This document shows positions 51,042-61,625 of a DNA stretch of 64,000 nucleotides, one piece after another (position 1 is the first letter of the stretch; each line of letters begins with the position of its first letter). Origin of the DNA: Trichomonas tenax (Eukaryota; Parabasalia; Trichomonadida; Trichomonadidae); contig JALKBU010000012.1 of assembly GCA_023091735.1 (NCBI GenBank), positions 62,001-126,000 on the forward strand, given 5' to 3'. Both the position numbers and the translations under genes were made by a program. A model generated the notes under the pieces. It ran no database searches. It saw only the letters and a list, made by a program, of their open reading frames with translations, and was not told where the DNA came from.

Positions 51042-53860
51042 TTAATTCTCAAAATAAATATAAAAAATAGAAAATGATGACCAATTAATTCGCAACTAAA
51101 CAAGAAAATATCCAGCAAGCACGTAATGACAGAGAGCTAACTCAATATCGAATGAAAAATTTATCATCAAAACAAAAATGCGATTTTAAAACGCCATCAA
51201 AGGTAATTATGTAAGCAAAGATTGTGTGCTGCGGCTACGTTGAAAAAACAGTCGCAAAATGAGAAAAAAAAAACAAAATTTGAAGATTTTTATGTTTCAA
51301 TATAATTTTTGACACGGTCACAAAAATTTCAATGCAATCTCAAATTTGAGAGTTTACGAAAATGTTGATTTAATGAAAAAAAATATGTTTGCGATCATAG
51401 AGAGCAAATTCTCCCTAAAACTGTTTTTGCCTGTTAAAATGTGGTCAACAAAATTGTGTCAATTATTTTTATTTTGACGCATTGAAATTTAACACAACTT
51501 CTTAAATACACTTCGCATTTACACAAAAATTCGTATATTATCGTATATGTTGATTTTATACAATAAAGATGCTTTATTTTTAGTTTCATTTTATTTTCAT
51601 TATTTTATAGATTTGACCTGTTTACTTCAAAAATCTGATACTATTCAATGGGTATATTAATATTTCATTAATTATTTTGATTATGAATCTTTTTTCATCG
51701 GAAACAAATTTAGAGGAAGATATCAGAAACTGCTTCATTGTACTGCAGAAATATTTTGATTTTGTTCATTATTTGTTTAAGTGAACATATTCATGCGTAT
51801 TTTGACTCATTAAAGGGCTGTCACTTCGATGATAGAAAGGAAATTTCCAATAGATAATATACTGCTCATGATCATTTGGAGTTTATCGCTCAAAAAGTTA
51901 AAAATTGAAAAATATGAACAATTATCTTGCGAATGATTCAGCAATGAAAGAACTGCTTATATATAGTATAAATGCCAGATAAAAGTGGATGTTTATTTTT
52001 GGATTTATGGATATTATTGGATTGAAATGATTTTTCTGCCCATTTATAATGCGCAAATCTATTTCATTCATGAAAATTGAATCAAATTTCAATATTATTC
52101 CTATTTTTTTTTAAAGTTATTGGTAATGATTATTATTATTAAATGACTTTTTATATTGAAAACAATACTGCAAGTCATTTATTCCATTAATCGGCCGGAA
52201 ATATTGATATACTATTATCGAATTAATAAAATCTCAAATTATGAGATTTCTGATACGATGGAATTGATATGATGATCATCATATTTGTATAATAAAGAAC
52301 ATTCTGCGGTATATTTTTTTTATTATTCTTCTGAAAGAGAAAATGAAATTGGATTTTAAAAGTCCATTTGTATGTCTATTAAACCCATTATTAATGCTTC
52401 GTTCTTGTGGTTCAATAAAATATATGCACGATTAAAAATCATTCATATTATGAATTTTGGTAATATCGCGAGATAGAAAAGACACATAAAAGAAGAAATC
52501 TCTTTGTTCAGCGTTCAATAACGAAGAACAAATGAAGTTCAATTTCATCAAAAATTTATTTCTCATATTCTCATCAGGGCAGTAAATTTAGTTCGTTTAT
52601 TATTAGAAGGGTATCAACTCTGGGGGTCAGAACCAGATCAAACATGTATGGGCAAATATAACTCTTATGTGATGCCATACATAGTTGTAGTGTTAAACAT
52701 ATATAATATCGTTTCACATTTTTCATTAACAATTTGATATCAGCTTATTATTGAGTAAATGGCAATATTTATTATAAATATATCACATGCAAACAACATA
52801 GTAACATATTAAAAATAATGCAAGCTCCTAATTGAATAATTGTTCAGTATCTGAATTTATAAATACACGAAATCATTGCGGAGATGACAATATACATAGA
52901 TGCATGCACATATTACATGTTTTTAATGTGATATACCAACTTATACTCATAGCCTCCCAATGAATATGCTGAAATTATTGATTAATAGAAATAAAGTATT
53001 CAAAAATAAAAACGTTGGAAAAATAATCCATATCATATATACTATTTTATTAATGTAAAAATGTCAAATAAATTGTGAAAAACATGACTTTTAACCTTAT
53101 CCACTTTTTAAAATATTGTTTATTATAACAATAACATAATGGTAATGCTAATTTTGCCAGTTTTGGTCGCTAAAAACCAAATTTGAGAGTTAAAACACTT
53201 CTTTTCTCTTAAAACCCAGCTTTATACAAAATTTCCTCCTTCAATAGATTTAGAAAATTAAAATATTTTTTGACAATCCTTTTGAAAAATAAACACTCAA
53301 AACGGGGGCGTCACTGAATTTTCTACGCCTACTCAAACATCTCGATTTTTCTCCACCAGTATGAATATTTAAGGTCTAATTTTGGTGGCAAATGAAAAAT
53401 TTTCCCATCTAAAATGTTGTGGATATATAAAGCATGAAAAATATATTATTCAATATTATATCAAAAAAATGTCTTGATTTATTTTGATGTTAACTGACGG
53501 ATTATCATTACTCATGTTGTTTGCATGCTATGTGGATGAAAAGTAAGGGTTGCAAATTAAAATTAAATATTTTGCTAATAAAAAGCAACACATTTTTATC
53601 CTGTAAGTCCAACATTTAGTAGACACTGATTTGTTTGCGTTGAAAATGGACAAATCAAGTGAATAATAACGAGATAAAATCAAGATTACTAAAAATGAAC
53701 AGATTGGGTATTGATATTTAATAGGATACATATGCAGGTGATAAGTCATCATATCATCATCATCGCATTCAGCTTTATCTCACCCTTTTTAACAAAAGAT
53801 TATTTAATTTTTTTGATCATAAATACTTTTGTTGCATTTTTTCATTGAAATAGCTCTAAG
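51042..53860. other. 2.8-kb gene desert
   Basis: No coding frame above background, no long palindrome and no dense motif cluster was recognised on either strand. Mostly AT-rich with scattered homopolymers; a GC-richer CAAAACGGGGGCGTCACTG patch lies near 53296-53314. Confidence 0.4.
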
Positions 53861-53878
53861 TCTCTATTTCAAGAATTT

Positions 53879-54052
53879 ATAAGGTTAAAAAATGAAATGT
53901 GACAATCATCATAAAGTTATATTTCGAAAACTGACACTTGGCATAAGGTTAAATTTAAAAATGACTTTAAGGTTATAGCCGAAACGAGATAACTCTAAAA
54001 GTGCCAAAAATCGTCAATAAAAAGTGACGGAGGTTTGGCTCCCCTTTTTGCA
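53879..54052 (+). promoter_or_regulatory. eL33 promoter with regularly spaced ATAAGGTTA elements and CCTTTT start motif
   Basis: ATAAGGTTA (53879-53887), ATAAAGTTA (53911-53919), ATAAGGTTA (53943-53951) and TTAAGGTTA (53967-53975) recur at 32, 32 and 24-base intervals. CCCCTTTTTGCA directly precedes the ATG, matching the CCTTT-type alternative start element reported for trichomonad genes rather than the TCA initiator. The TGACATGTAAA motif is absent here. Confidence 0.5.
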
Positions 54053-54361
54053 ATGTCTGAGCAGACAAAGCTTTTCGTTCCAGCTACATTCGTTTCTTTC
54101 CGCCGCTCCAAGCGCATCATCAAGCCTAACCAGGCTCTCCTCGAGATCCAGGGCGTTGTTTCCAAGGAAGAGGCCCAGTTCTATGCTGGCAAGAAGGTTG
54201 CCTCTGTCTGGAAGTTCGACAAGCAGGAATTCATCAACTGGGGTGTCATCACACAGCCACACGGCAACTCTGGTGTCGTTCGCGCTAAGTTCGAGAAGAA
54301 TCTTCCACCACAGATGCTCGGCAAGCAGGTTCGTGTTATGCTCTTCCCAAGCACAATCTAA
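54053..54361 (+). CDS. RPL35A: Large-subunit ribosomal protein eL33 (L35Ae)
   Basis: A 102-residue basic protein typical of the family: SEQTKLFVPATFVSFRRSKR at the start, QALLEIQGVVSKEEAQFYAGKKVASVW in the middle (the family pattern L-K-I-E-G-V-x-x-x-x-x-x-x-F-Y-x-G-K-R), WGVITQPHGNSGVVRAKF (family W-G-K-V-x-R-x-H-G-N-S-G-x-V-R-A-x-F) and the terminal LPPQMLGKQVRVMLFPSTI. It is a structural protein of the 60S subunit. Codons are strongly C/G-ending, unlike the neighbouring intergenic DNA, as expected for high expression. ATG 54053 is used; an upstream in-frame TTG is not a start. The stop TAAAAT may double as the poly(A) signal, as described for trichomonads. Confidence 0.97.
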   Translation: MSEQTKLFVPATFVSFRRSKRIIKPNQALLEIQGVVSKEEAQFYAGKKVASVWKFDKQEFINWGVITQPHGNSGVVRAKFEKNLPPQMLGKQVRVMLFPSTI

Positions 54362-54638
54362 AATACACATAAACTTATATTATTAAATATATAAGAATTG
54401 ATTTTTTATTGGGCCAAATCATATCTCAAAATTCTTTTTCCGCAAAATCTCTTCAATCATCATAATCTTTAGCACTTTTTTACCTTATATTCACGTTATT
54501 TTTAAGATTTATCCAAAATTACATTTTTGATATATATTAATCTTCATATATGATATAAAATGAGATCCTTTTGACTGTTTTTGGTGATATGATGTAATAT
54601 GGGAGTGTTTAAATATAAAAATTAGAAACGTTTTAATT

Positions 54639-55620
54639 TCAATTGTCTTTCTTGACAAGTTTGAGTGTTTTGCGGCACATTGGACAGAACTTAAGCTTGT
54701 CCTGGTTCTCCTGATAACAATCTTCGCAGAGAGAAACGTGATGACATGGTAAGAATGTGTAACAAGCCTGCTCCTTCTGGCAGAAGACGCAGATGCCCAA
54801 GTTAGAGCTAGAAACTTCAATTCCACGCGACTTGTTCATCAATGTCTCGATGATGAAGTCGTTAAGTTGCTTCTTCAAAGCTTCCGGTGCAATTTCAGCA
54901 GCCTTGAGTCCATCTTTGTTAACAGCCATGTGGTCTGCTCCAGAGCTAATGAGGTACTTGCAGATATCAGCGTGGTTGTGCTTAGCAGCGATGTGAAGCG
55001 GTGAATTTCCATCATCATCTTGTGCATCGATAGCAGCACCGTTCTCAAGGAGCAACTGGACCATATCGAACCTTCCGTAGTGTGCAGCGAGGTGCAATGG
55101 TGTGACGTTGTTCCAGTTCTGTGAATTTACGTCAACGCCAGCGTCAATCAATGCTTGAGCAATGTCGCAGTTACCACGTTCGGCGGCATCGTGTAACGCT
55201 GTTCTCTTATCGTTGCAAATATGCGAAGCTGTGTCTCCAGATGAAATAATTTTCTTTGTGTTGTCGATATTATTTGAATCAACAGCGTAAAAGAGCGCTG
55301 TCTTCTGATGCGAGTCTTCTGTGTTAACATCACCTCCATATTTAAGCATCAAAACAAATAATTCCTTATCCTGCGCGGCAATGTGAATAGCGGCAATTTC
55401 TGATGAATAAAAATATAAAGAATTCCTATGCGGTTAGGATTAGCACCTTTCTCAAGAAGTATTTCACAAAGTTGTAAATTCTTTTTTTCTGCGGCTAAAT
55501 AGAGGAGATCTTTTGGAAAATAATATGAAGAACTGTACTATTTATCTCCGGCACTCCTTCCAGTGCCTTCTTTAGGGCCTCAACATCGCCCGATTCGATC
55601 GCCTTCAATGCTCCTTTCAT
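54639..55620 (-). pseudogene. Ankyrin-repeat protein with C-terminal RING finger, 5' part frame-broken
   Basis: From 55352 leftward, 237 codons are intact: four to five ankyrin repeats (RTALHDAAERGNCDIAQALIDAG, TPLHLAAHYGRFDMVQLLLENGA, SPLHIAAKHNHADICKYLISSGA), then a RING-HC finger near the end with CVFCQKEQACYTFLPCHHVSLC and CPMC. This suggests an E3 ubiquitin ligase with ankyrin substrate recognition. The upstream part is clearly the same gene, beginning MKGALKAIESGDVEAL at 55620 after an initiator-like GTCACTTTTCG, but needs two single-base shifts, near 55530 (AGTACAGTTCTTC) and near 55425 (CTAACCGCATAGG), to join. Either two deletions have recently killed the gene or the assembly contains two errors. 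The intact part otherwise shows no decay. Confidence 0.75.
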
Positions 55621-55762
55621 ATAACGAATATCGAAAAGTGACAAAAATATTTTTATTTTTCTTCTTTAAATCTAAATATGGTATTCCATTGCATATTAAA
55701 ATCGATTTACTAAGAAAAATTTATATGTTGTCGTTTATAATATTTTTATCAAAATATAATTT

Positions 55763-55985
55763 CCTTTTTTATAACTTCTCTCTATCACTAACATTCAATC
55801 TTCCTAAATTTAAATATATTCTTGAAGTCATATATAGATATTTCAAAACAATATTCTTAGCAAATTATTTATTCTCCTTTTTTATAACTTCTCCCTATTA
55901 CCAATCATTATTTTCCTTCAACATAAGCATAGTCCTTAAATTGTTTATAGATGTTTCAAAAAAATATTTTTCGTAAAATATATTT
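55763..55985. repeat. Two tandem diverged 110-bp repeats
   Basis: CCTTTTTTATAACTTCTCTC at 55763 and CCTTTTTTATAACTTCTCCC at 55876 start two related AT-rich units, each ending in AGAT.TTTCAAAA.AATATT. Confidence 0.55.
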
Positions 55986-56182
55986 TGGTTTTTCATCACT
56001 TAATTATTTTGCCGATCATCTTTTTTCGTTATAAAGAACTAATATTTAAACCATATACTTAGATATGAAAAAAATATTTATTTAAAATATATTTGTCCAA
56101 TTTATTCTGAAATTAGTTGATAATTTTGATGTATGGGTTGTGGTGATTGCGATATATAAAGGTTGAAGAAAAATGAGAAAAT

Positions 56183-57898
56183 TTACTCGTAGATGTTGCC
56201 GTCAGCGTGATGTCTGCGGTGGTTGTGCCTGTGCGTGCGTGGCTGCTTGTCTGGGTATGTCTGTCTGACGAGCTCTTCTTCGACCTCTGGTTCAACGAAG
56301 TCGTCGGAATCGTGCTCGAACTCCTCAGCGATCTTAGCATCATCGAAGCCGACGACGATTCCACCAGCAGCGTTGTAGACAGCGTTGATGATCATTTCGA
56401 GGCTGTTGCCGAAGCCGATCTGCTTTCCTCTGTGGAGAACGAAGTCAGCAGCTGCAGCTCTGTCAGCTGGAAGAAGTTCGTCGAAGTCCTGAACGAGGTC
56501 GATGAGATACTTAAGCTCGAGAGAGAACTTGAATGTGGATGTGTTGAGTGGGATCTCCTGCTTGGAGAATCTCTTGAGACCCTCGAGAAGTCCGTAGACT
56601 GTCGGTGCGCCGTAATGGATGTAGTCGGCTGTCTTGTCGTGCTTCGGGAAGAAGTTGATCTGTGGTTCGAAGACTAAGCGTGGGAACATGTTCTTGCAGG
56701 AGTTGATTGCTGTGATGATATATCCGACTTTGATTCCAGTGATGTTCTGCTTCTTGACGTACTTAGCGATCTTGTGGGCCTGGCGGAGTCCCTCCTTATC
56801 CGCGCCGAGGAAGAACATGATGACATCATTGTCCTTGTCTGAGACGAACTCCTCGTAGTTAGATCCGACGACCTTGATGGCGTATGGGTCCTCCTGCTTC
56901 TCTGGGACGGCCTCTGATGGGAAGACTGGCTCGACCTTTGATGTGACCACATCGCGGATGAAGTTCTCAACGTTGGCATCGAATGGCTGAACAGGATAAT
57001 AGATATAATAATCCCAATAATACATAACTAAGCATGGGAACTTTGATGTCTTTCCGCCTGTCATAATATCGAGGTTGTCGAGCTCCTTCTTGTTGATGAT
57101 ACCGAATGTGAGATTTTGGTACTTAGCGCCGAGAGCAGCGATTTGTTCTTTCTGCTCATTTGTTGCTGTCTCTTCAACGCAAAGGAGAGCTGTAAGGCCC
57201 TCAAACTGTGTTGCCATCTCCATGTCAACCTTTGGATAGAATGTTGGGCGTGTTGCAGCCATGAATTCCTTATAATCCTTAACTTCCTTGATAATCTTGT
57301 CGTTCTTGCGGTAAATGCAGATCTTTTGGCCACTGTAGCCCATCTGCTTGAGTGTATCTGGTGTAGCACCGATGATATTGAAAGATCCAACATTATCAGA
57401 GATTTGAACAACGTAATCACGTGCGTTCTCAACGAGGTTCGGTGGAGCGATGACTGTGTATGCTGTGTCACCGAATGATTGGTAAACTTTGGCTGAATCT
57501 GAGAAAGTTGGCAAAGATGGACGAAGGAAGACATCAACTGCGGACAAAAGTTCCATTTCTGTGGCAGGGAATGGAATGGAGTATGAAATTTCGCCTTTAA
57601 CGAAGAAAGAAACTTGTGGTAAGTAAGTTGCGAATTGTCTTGTTAATCTCTTTGCTTTATCTGTCTGAAGGACGCAGAACTTGACGTCCTCAGAGAAAAC
57701 TGTCGGCAATTTCGAGAACTCGTCCATGAAAGCTTCAACGCCTTCAGCTGACATATTTATGAAAAGAGCAACAACGAACTCGTGGCGCTTCAAAACAGCA
57801 CCAAACTGTCGGTCGGAGTATGAGTCGAAGATCATGTATGCGGTTTCGCTGAATGGAATGTACAAACAGCTGGAAAGCGCAAATAACAATCCTAACAT
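56183..57898 (-). CDS. PDI-like ER protein without CxxC active sites
   Basis: 571 residues from ATG at 57898. An N-terminal signal peptide (MLGLLFALSSCLYIPFS) leads into a thioredoxin-like domain (HEFVVALFINMSAEGVEAFM), two further thioredoxin-like units, and a fourth (VVGSNYEEFVSDKDNDVIMFFLGADKEG, after EPVFPSEAVPEKQEDPYAIK), which is the normal PDI a' entry. In PDI this last position continues to WCGHC; here there is no Cys pair in either the first or the fourth domain. C-terminal sequence is helical, then acidic (EEFEHDSDDFVEPEVEEE), and ends in a basic His-rich tail RTHRHNHRRHH. No KDEL-type retention signal is present. A redox-inactive chaperone or client-binding protein is the likely role. 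Codon use is GC-leaning, so it may be well expressed. Confidence 0.8.
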   Translation of the reverse strand: MLGLLFALSSCLYIPFSETAYMIFDSYSDRQFGAVLKRHEFVVALFINMSAEGVEAFMDEFSKLPTVFSEDVKFCVLQTDKAKRLTRQFATYLPQVSFFVKGEISYSIPFPATEMELLSAVDVFLRPSLPTFSDSAKVYQSFGDTAYTVIAPPNLVENARDYVVQISDNVGSFNIIGATPDTLKQMGYSGQKICIYRKNDKIIKEVKDYKEFMAATRPTFYPKVDMEMATQFEGLTALLCVEETATNEQKEQIAALGAKYQNLTFGIINKKELDNLDIMTGGKTSKFPCLVMYYWDYYIYYPVQPFDANVENFIRDVVTSKVEPVFPSEAVPEKQEDPYAIKVVGSNYEEFVSDKDNDVIMFFLGADKEGLRQAHKIAKYVKKQNITGIKVGYIITAINSCKNMFPRLVFEPQINFFPKHDKTADYIHYGAPTVYGLLEGLKRFSKQEIPLNTSTFKFSLELKYLIDLVQDFDELLPADRAAAADFVLHRGKQIGFGNSLEMIINAVYNAAGGIVVGFDDAKIAEEFEHDSDDFVEPEVEEELVRQTYPDKQPRTHRHNHRRHHADGNIYE

Positions 57899-58590
57899 TT
57901 ATTTGGCAAATTGACAGCGGTTTGTCATGCAACCAAGCAAAGATATTCGAGATATAGACTTTCTTGTGAAATTGTGCTATTTTACATCGATTTCGCTGTC
58001 TAATCTTGAGTTTTTTCCTTAAATATCAAATTTTAAAAATTATTTTTGAGCATTTCCTTTATCAATATATCCATATCGTTATGTTTTAATGATTTGCAGT
58101 TTCCGAATTACCAAACAAGGTTAATTACAAGTTATAGATTTTATATTTCATCATGAACAAAGATTTAAGGAATTTAATTTGAAGGAACTCATGATGTTCT
58201 ATATTACTTGCCAACTCTTTTCCTACCATGCACAAAAATAAAAGGTACAGAAACTAGAATCCGCACATAGGATTTTTCCTTATTCAAGCAATAGACTGCA
58301 TAGGTATATGTGATGTTAGTGTGAGGGCGGCTATAGAAAAAAATTGTGAGATATACAGGGGAAACTTTGGAGTTTTTGAATAGGATTAAAAAAATTTAAA
58401 ATTTTGCGAAATTTCAATTTTATCGAAATTTGGTACGGCAAGGCCCCCGGGTTAATATATAGCAACCTAGTATAATAATCGTGTTATATATTTATCTAGG
58501 ATTGAAAACGAAAAAATGACTCCTATATCAATTACCCGCGAACAAAAAAAGTGGGAATGGTTGGAAAAGGTTAAATACCTGATTTTCGAA
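57899..58590. other. Upstream region of the PDI-like gene
   Basis: No gene seen. Low-complexity and AT-rich. Confidence 0.35.
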
Positions 58591-58602
58591 AAATATTACA
58601 TT

Positions 58603-58672
58603 GTCAGATTGGTCTAATGGTTAAGTTATGGAAAAGCGTCAGTAAATCTAAGGTTCGAGTCGAGATATGTTT
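58603..58672 (+). other. tRNA-like relic with A-box and B-box matches
   Basis: TGGTCTAATGGTTAAG fits the A-box/D-arm of a Glu/Asp-type tRNA and AGGTTCGAGTC the B-box; a T run follows 10-15 bases later. The acceptor and T stems do not pair, so I do not call a functional tRNA. Confidence 0.35.
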
Positions 58673-60238
58673 AATTTTTTTCTTTTTATCTTTAAAATAT
58701 CATTAAAACAAAGAAAATTGAAATATATTTAAAAATATAAGCATGAATTTAATATAATATCCTAATGTGCTATCTATTGGAAATCAAAACAATACAAAAA
58801 TCAATAAAGATTGCAGATTTTGAATATTTTTGTCATGAATTACTTTCTGTTCTTTTTGAACGTAATGCAGCATACTCTTGATGATTGGTACCGAACATAT
58901 TTGATATTAGAAACCACTTATTGAAGAATATTCTTTATCAACTCTTTATAATCACTTTTTCTGAATCTTTATGTATTTTGGGTTCATTTGTCACGTCGAT
59001 CATGCTTTATTCTTGATAAATTATATCGGAGTTCTGCACAGATCAAGCAAAAACGCACCAAACTTGGTCAAAATTGATTTTTTATTGAGAAATCTTAAAT
59101 AGAACCAAAAAAAGGCATTTCGCTTCACAACGTCTAAACTAGAATGTCTTTTTGCAGAGTCTTGATGCAAAGTGGAAATCTGACATGTAATATGTTTACA
59201 GACAAATTGTCAAAAAAGGTAAATGCATGCTTTACGATTGTTTGTGTCTTGCTGTCTTAGTAAAAGTCAGTTATCTGCAAATAAGAATGAATGCAAATAT
59301 CTGTTATATGTTTAAATTCTCACTAATTTAACTTTCAAAATATTGAAAAATATCAGAAACGACCAGATGTAAATAATTATAGTTCATTAAGCTCACAACA
59401 GTACAAGTTATCATTGCGAGTATTAAAAATAACGAGATATTATAATATATCTCGAGATTCAATTCGAATCTCAAGTTGTAATAGTTTTCTTGTAATCACA
59501 TTTAGACATATTTACTTACTAATGGGATCTAACAATATACTTAAACCATTAGCAAATCCTATGCACCAATATTTTTTTGAAGTTATTGAAAAATTATGTT
59601 TATGTTTTTGGTGATGGATATCAATATTTTTGTATAAGAAGTTTATCCTATCATTATGAGGCATAAACAACTTAGTTGCTTTTTAATATCAAATTAAACT
59701 TTATTTTCTTGGCATTTTATACATCTTTGCTTACCCAATAACTATTAGATGTATTGTAGAGTAATATGATGTGGAATAATTAAATCCAATAGCTTGCAGT
59801 AAAAACTTTACTGAATGAAGTTTCCGTGGTAAAATAAGGTTAAGAGTTTCCGTACCTTTCAAAAATATTCTGATTCTTTTCCTACAACTTTATTTTTATT
59901 ATTCAGTGATTTACACAAAATTCTAATATTCTTTATGTGATTTATAAGTTATTGCCTTTACTTCCTTTCCAAAACATGAAATTTGATGTTCAACTATCTA
60001 ATCCCATAGTTTAAGCTCTAGATCAAGTCAAATGTATCAAATTCCACAAGAGCATTGTTCCCTTTTGTATCTTATTAAGTGTCGAAGCAGACTTTGTACG
60101 TTTTTAAATAAGTTCCTATCGATATCTAATTAAATTCATCCATTTCCTCTTTCAGAGTCCTTAGTTCTAAATAATGAATGCATTTAAGTGCTGATGTAAA
60201 GTTGATTTCATCCGCTTTTTATGTTTATGATAATAGCA
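58673..60238. other. Gene-free AT-rich region
   Basis: TGACATGTAAT near 59172 and a further TTTACAGACAAATTGTCA nearby are loose motif matches without a gene behind them. No other feature recognised. Confidence 0.35.
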
Positions 60239-61287
60239 ATGCATTCTGAACGCCATTGGTCCAACTTATTCCATGAAAAACTTTATTTGCTGCAAAGAAT
60301 GGGCTGAATTATTCAGATCTCCAAGTTACACTAAACTCGTTTCCAATGTTGAAGATAATCAAGCTATCAAAATTGCTACAAATGAATGGTATTATATTCA
60401 TCATGTTGTCTTTCTGCATATGAAAAGCAAGTCAATTTCTTACATAAAATCGGGCACAGGAGATAACACGACGATTCTTGTTGAAAATGCTGTTTTCAGA
60501 TTTACATCTTATGAATCTACTCTCTTAGGTGGAAATATATTAATCTACACGGCTGGGCAATGTATTCAAAGTAAGGTTTGTTGTTCCAACTGTTATTTTA
60601 ACAACTCTGGCAAACATTCTTCTGTCTATGTCGCAGAAAATGCAACATGTAAAAACTATATGTACGAATGCTCAATCTCAAATCTTAATGGTAGTGGAGA
60701 TGGAGCATTTTGTAGTCTCCATGGTGTTATACATATCAATCAAATGAATTGCACAAATCTGATAAATGGACGATATTTGAGCTTTTTATATAGGCTATAT
60801 TCAGGCTGAATATATCTCTTTCAAATTCTAATTTCTATAATGGTACTGCGACGAAAGATTTAGGTCTTGTGTTTGGAATGGCAAATGGATTTACTCATGT
60901 AACATCATCAAACAAAGGTCAGGAATTGGAACAGGCTTAGATGGAATTCTTTATTGTTATGGGACTGTAAAATTTGATTCTTGTGTTATTAAAGATAACA
61001 ATCAATCGAACAATTATTTGGTTTATATTGTTTTTGGAGGAAGTGTTTTAATCACAAACTCATATGTGTATAACCCTGCGGCTTCAGTTTATGCTAAAGC
61101 TGAACCAAATATCGTGGGAATAAATGGAGACAGTAATTCGATCCTTTTTCACTTTTCGACGACATCAAATTGCTATGACTTTCCGTCCTTTTCATTGATT
61201 GAAATAAAACAAGCTGAGCGAAAGCCAAAGCTCTTTGGCCCATCGCAATCATCTGCACTAATCTTCATTCGCAGAAGTTTTAAATAA
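60239..61287 (+). pseudogene. Beta-helix family, diverged and broken copy 3
   Basis: Clearly related to copies 1 and 2: SKVCCSNCYFNNSGKHSSVYVAENATCKNY corresponds to SKICCSNCSFNNIGKHSYIKV, and GGSVLITNSYVYNP to GGKGLFITNSYINP. The frame is shifted near 60270 (ATG 60239 opens MHSERHWSN, then continues in another frame) and is broken by stops after 60807 until about 61018, where it resumes. An ATG at 60239 lies at the point where copies 1 and 2 have ATA, which helps locate the ancestral start. Confidence 0.75.
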
Positions 61288-61459
61288 ACTTTGTTGTTTT
61301 CTCTTGTTTCGAAGATTGTTTTTCTGTGATTAAAAGCTTTATATCAATAGACCTTGCAGGCTATCGTCAATGGTATTCATTGATAAGTCATCATTCTTTA
61401 TTTTATCATTTTTAGGAATAAATATTTTGGACATTTTTTAATGATTGAAATCTATTTAT

Positions 61460-61590
61460 ATGTCACAATTAATTTACAATGTCAGAATATATATTTACGT
61501 GTCAAGATTGATTTTTTCTTTGCAAAGTCAGAAAAAAAATTTACGTGGCAAAAATGATAAATTTTTAACTCGATTCTTTACAATGTCAGA
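61460..61590 (+). promoter_or_regulatory. Alternating GTCA/TTTAC motif cluster before the ARM-type gene
   Basis: TATGTCACAATTAATTTACAATGTCA, TTTACGTGTCAAG, TTTGCAAAGTCAG, TTTACGTGGCAAA and TTTACAATGTCAG follow one another, i.e. several reverse-orientation variants of the TGACATGTAAA motif within 130 bp, 35-170 bases before the ATG. Confidence 0.5.
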
Positions 61591-61625
61591 AAGTCAAAAA
61601 AAAAATATTTGGTAGAAAAAACAAA

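Noticed and set aside
58603..58672. Functional tRNA-Glu/Asp
   Set aside because: A- and B-boxes fit, but acceptor and T stems do not pair.
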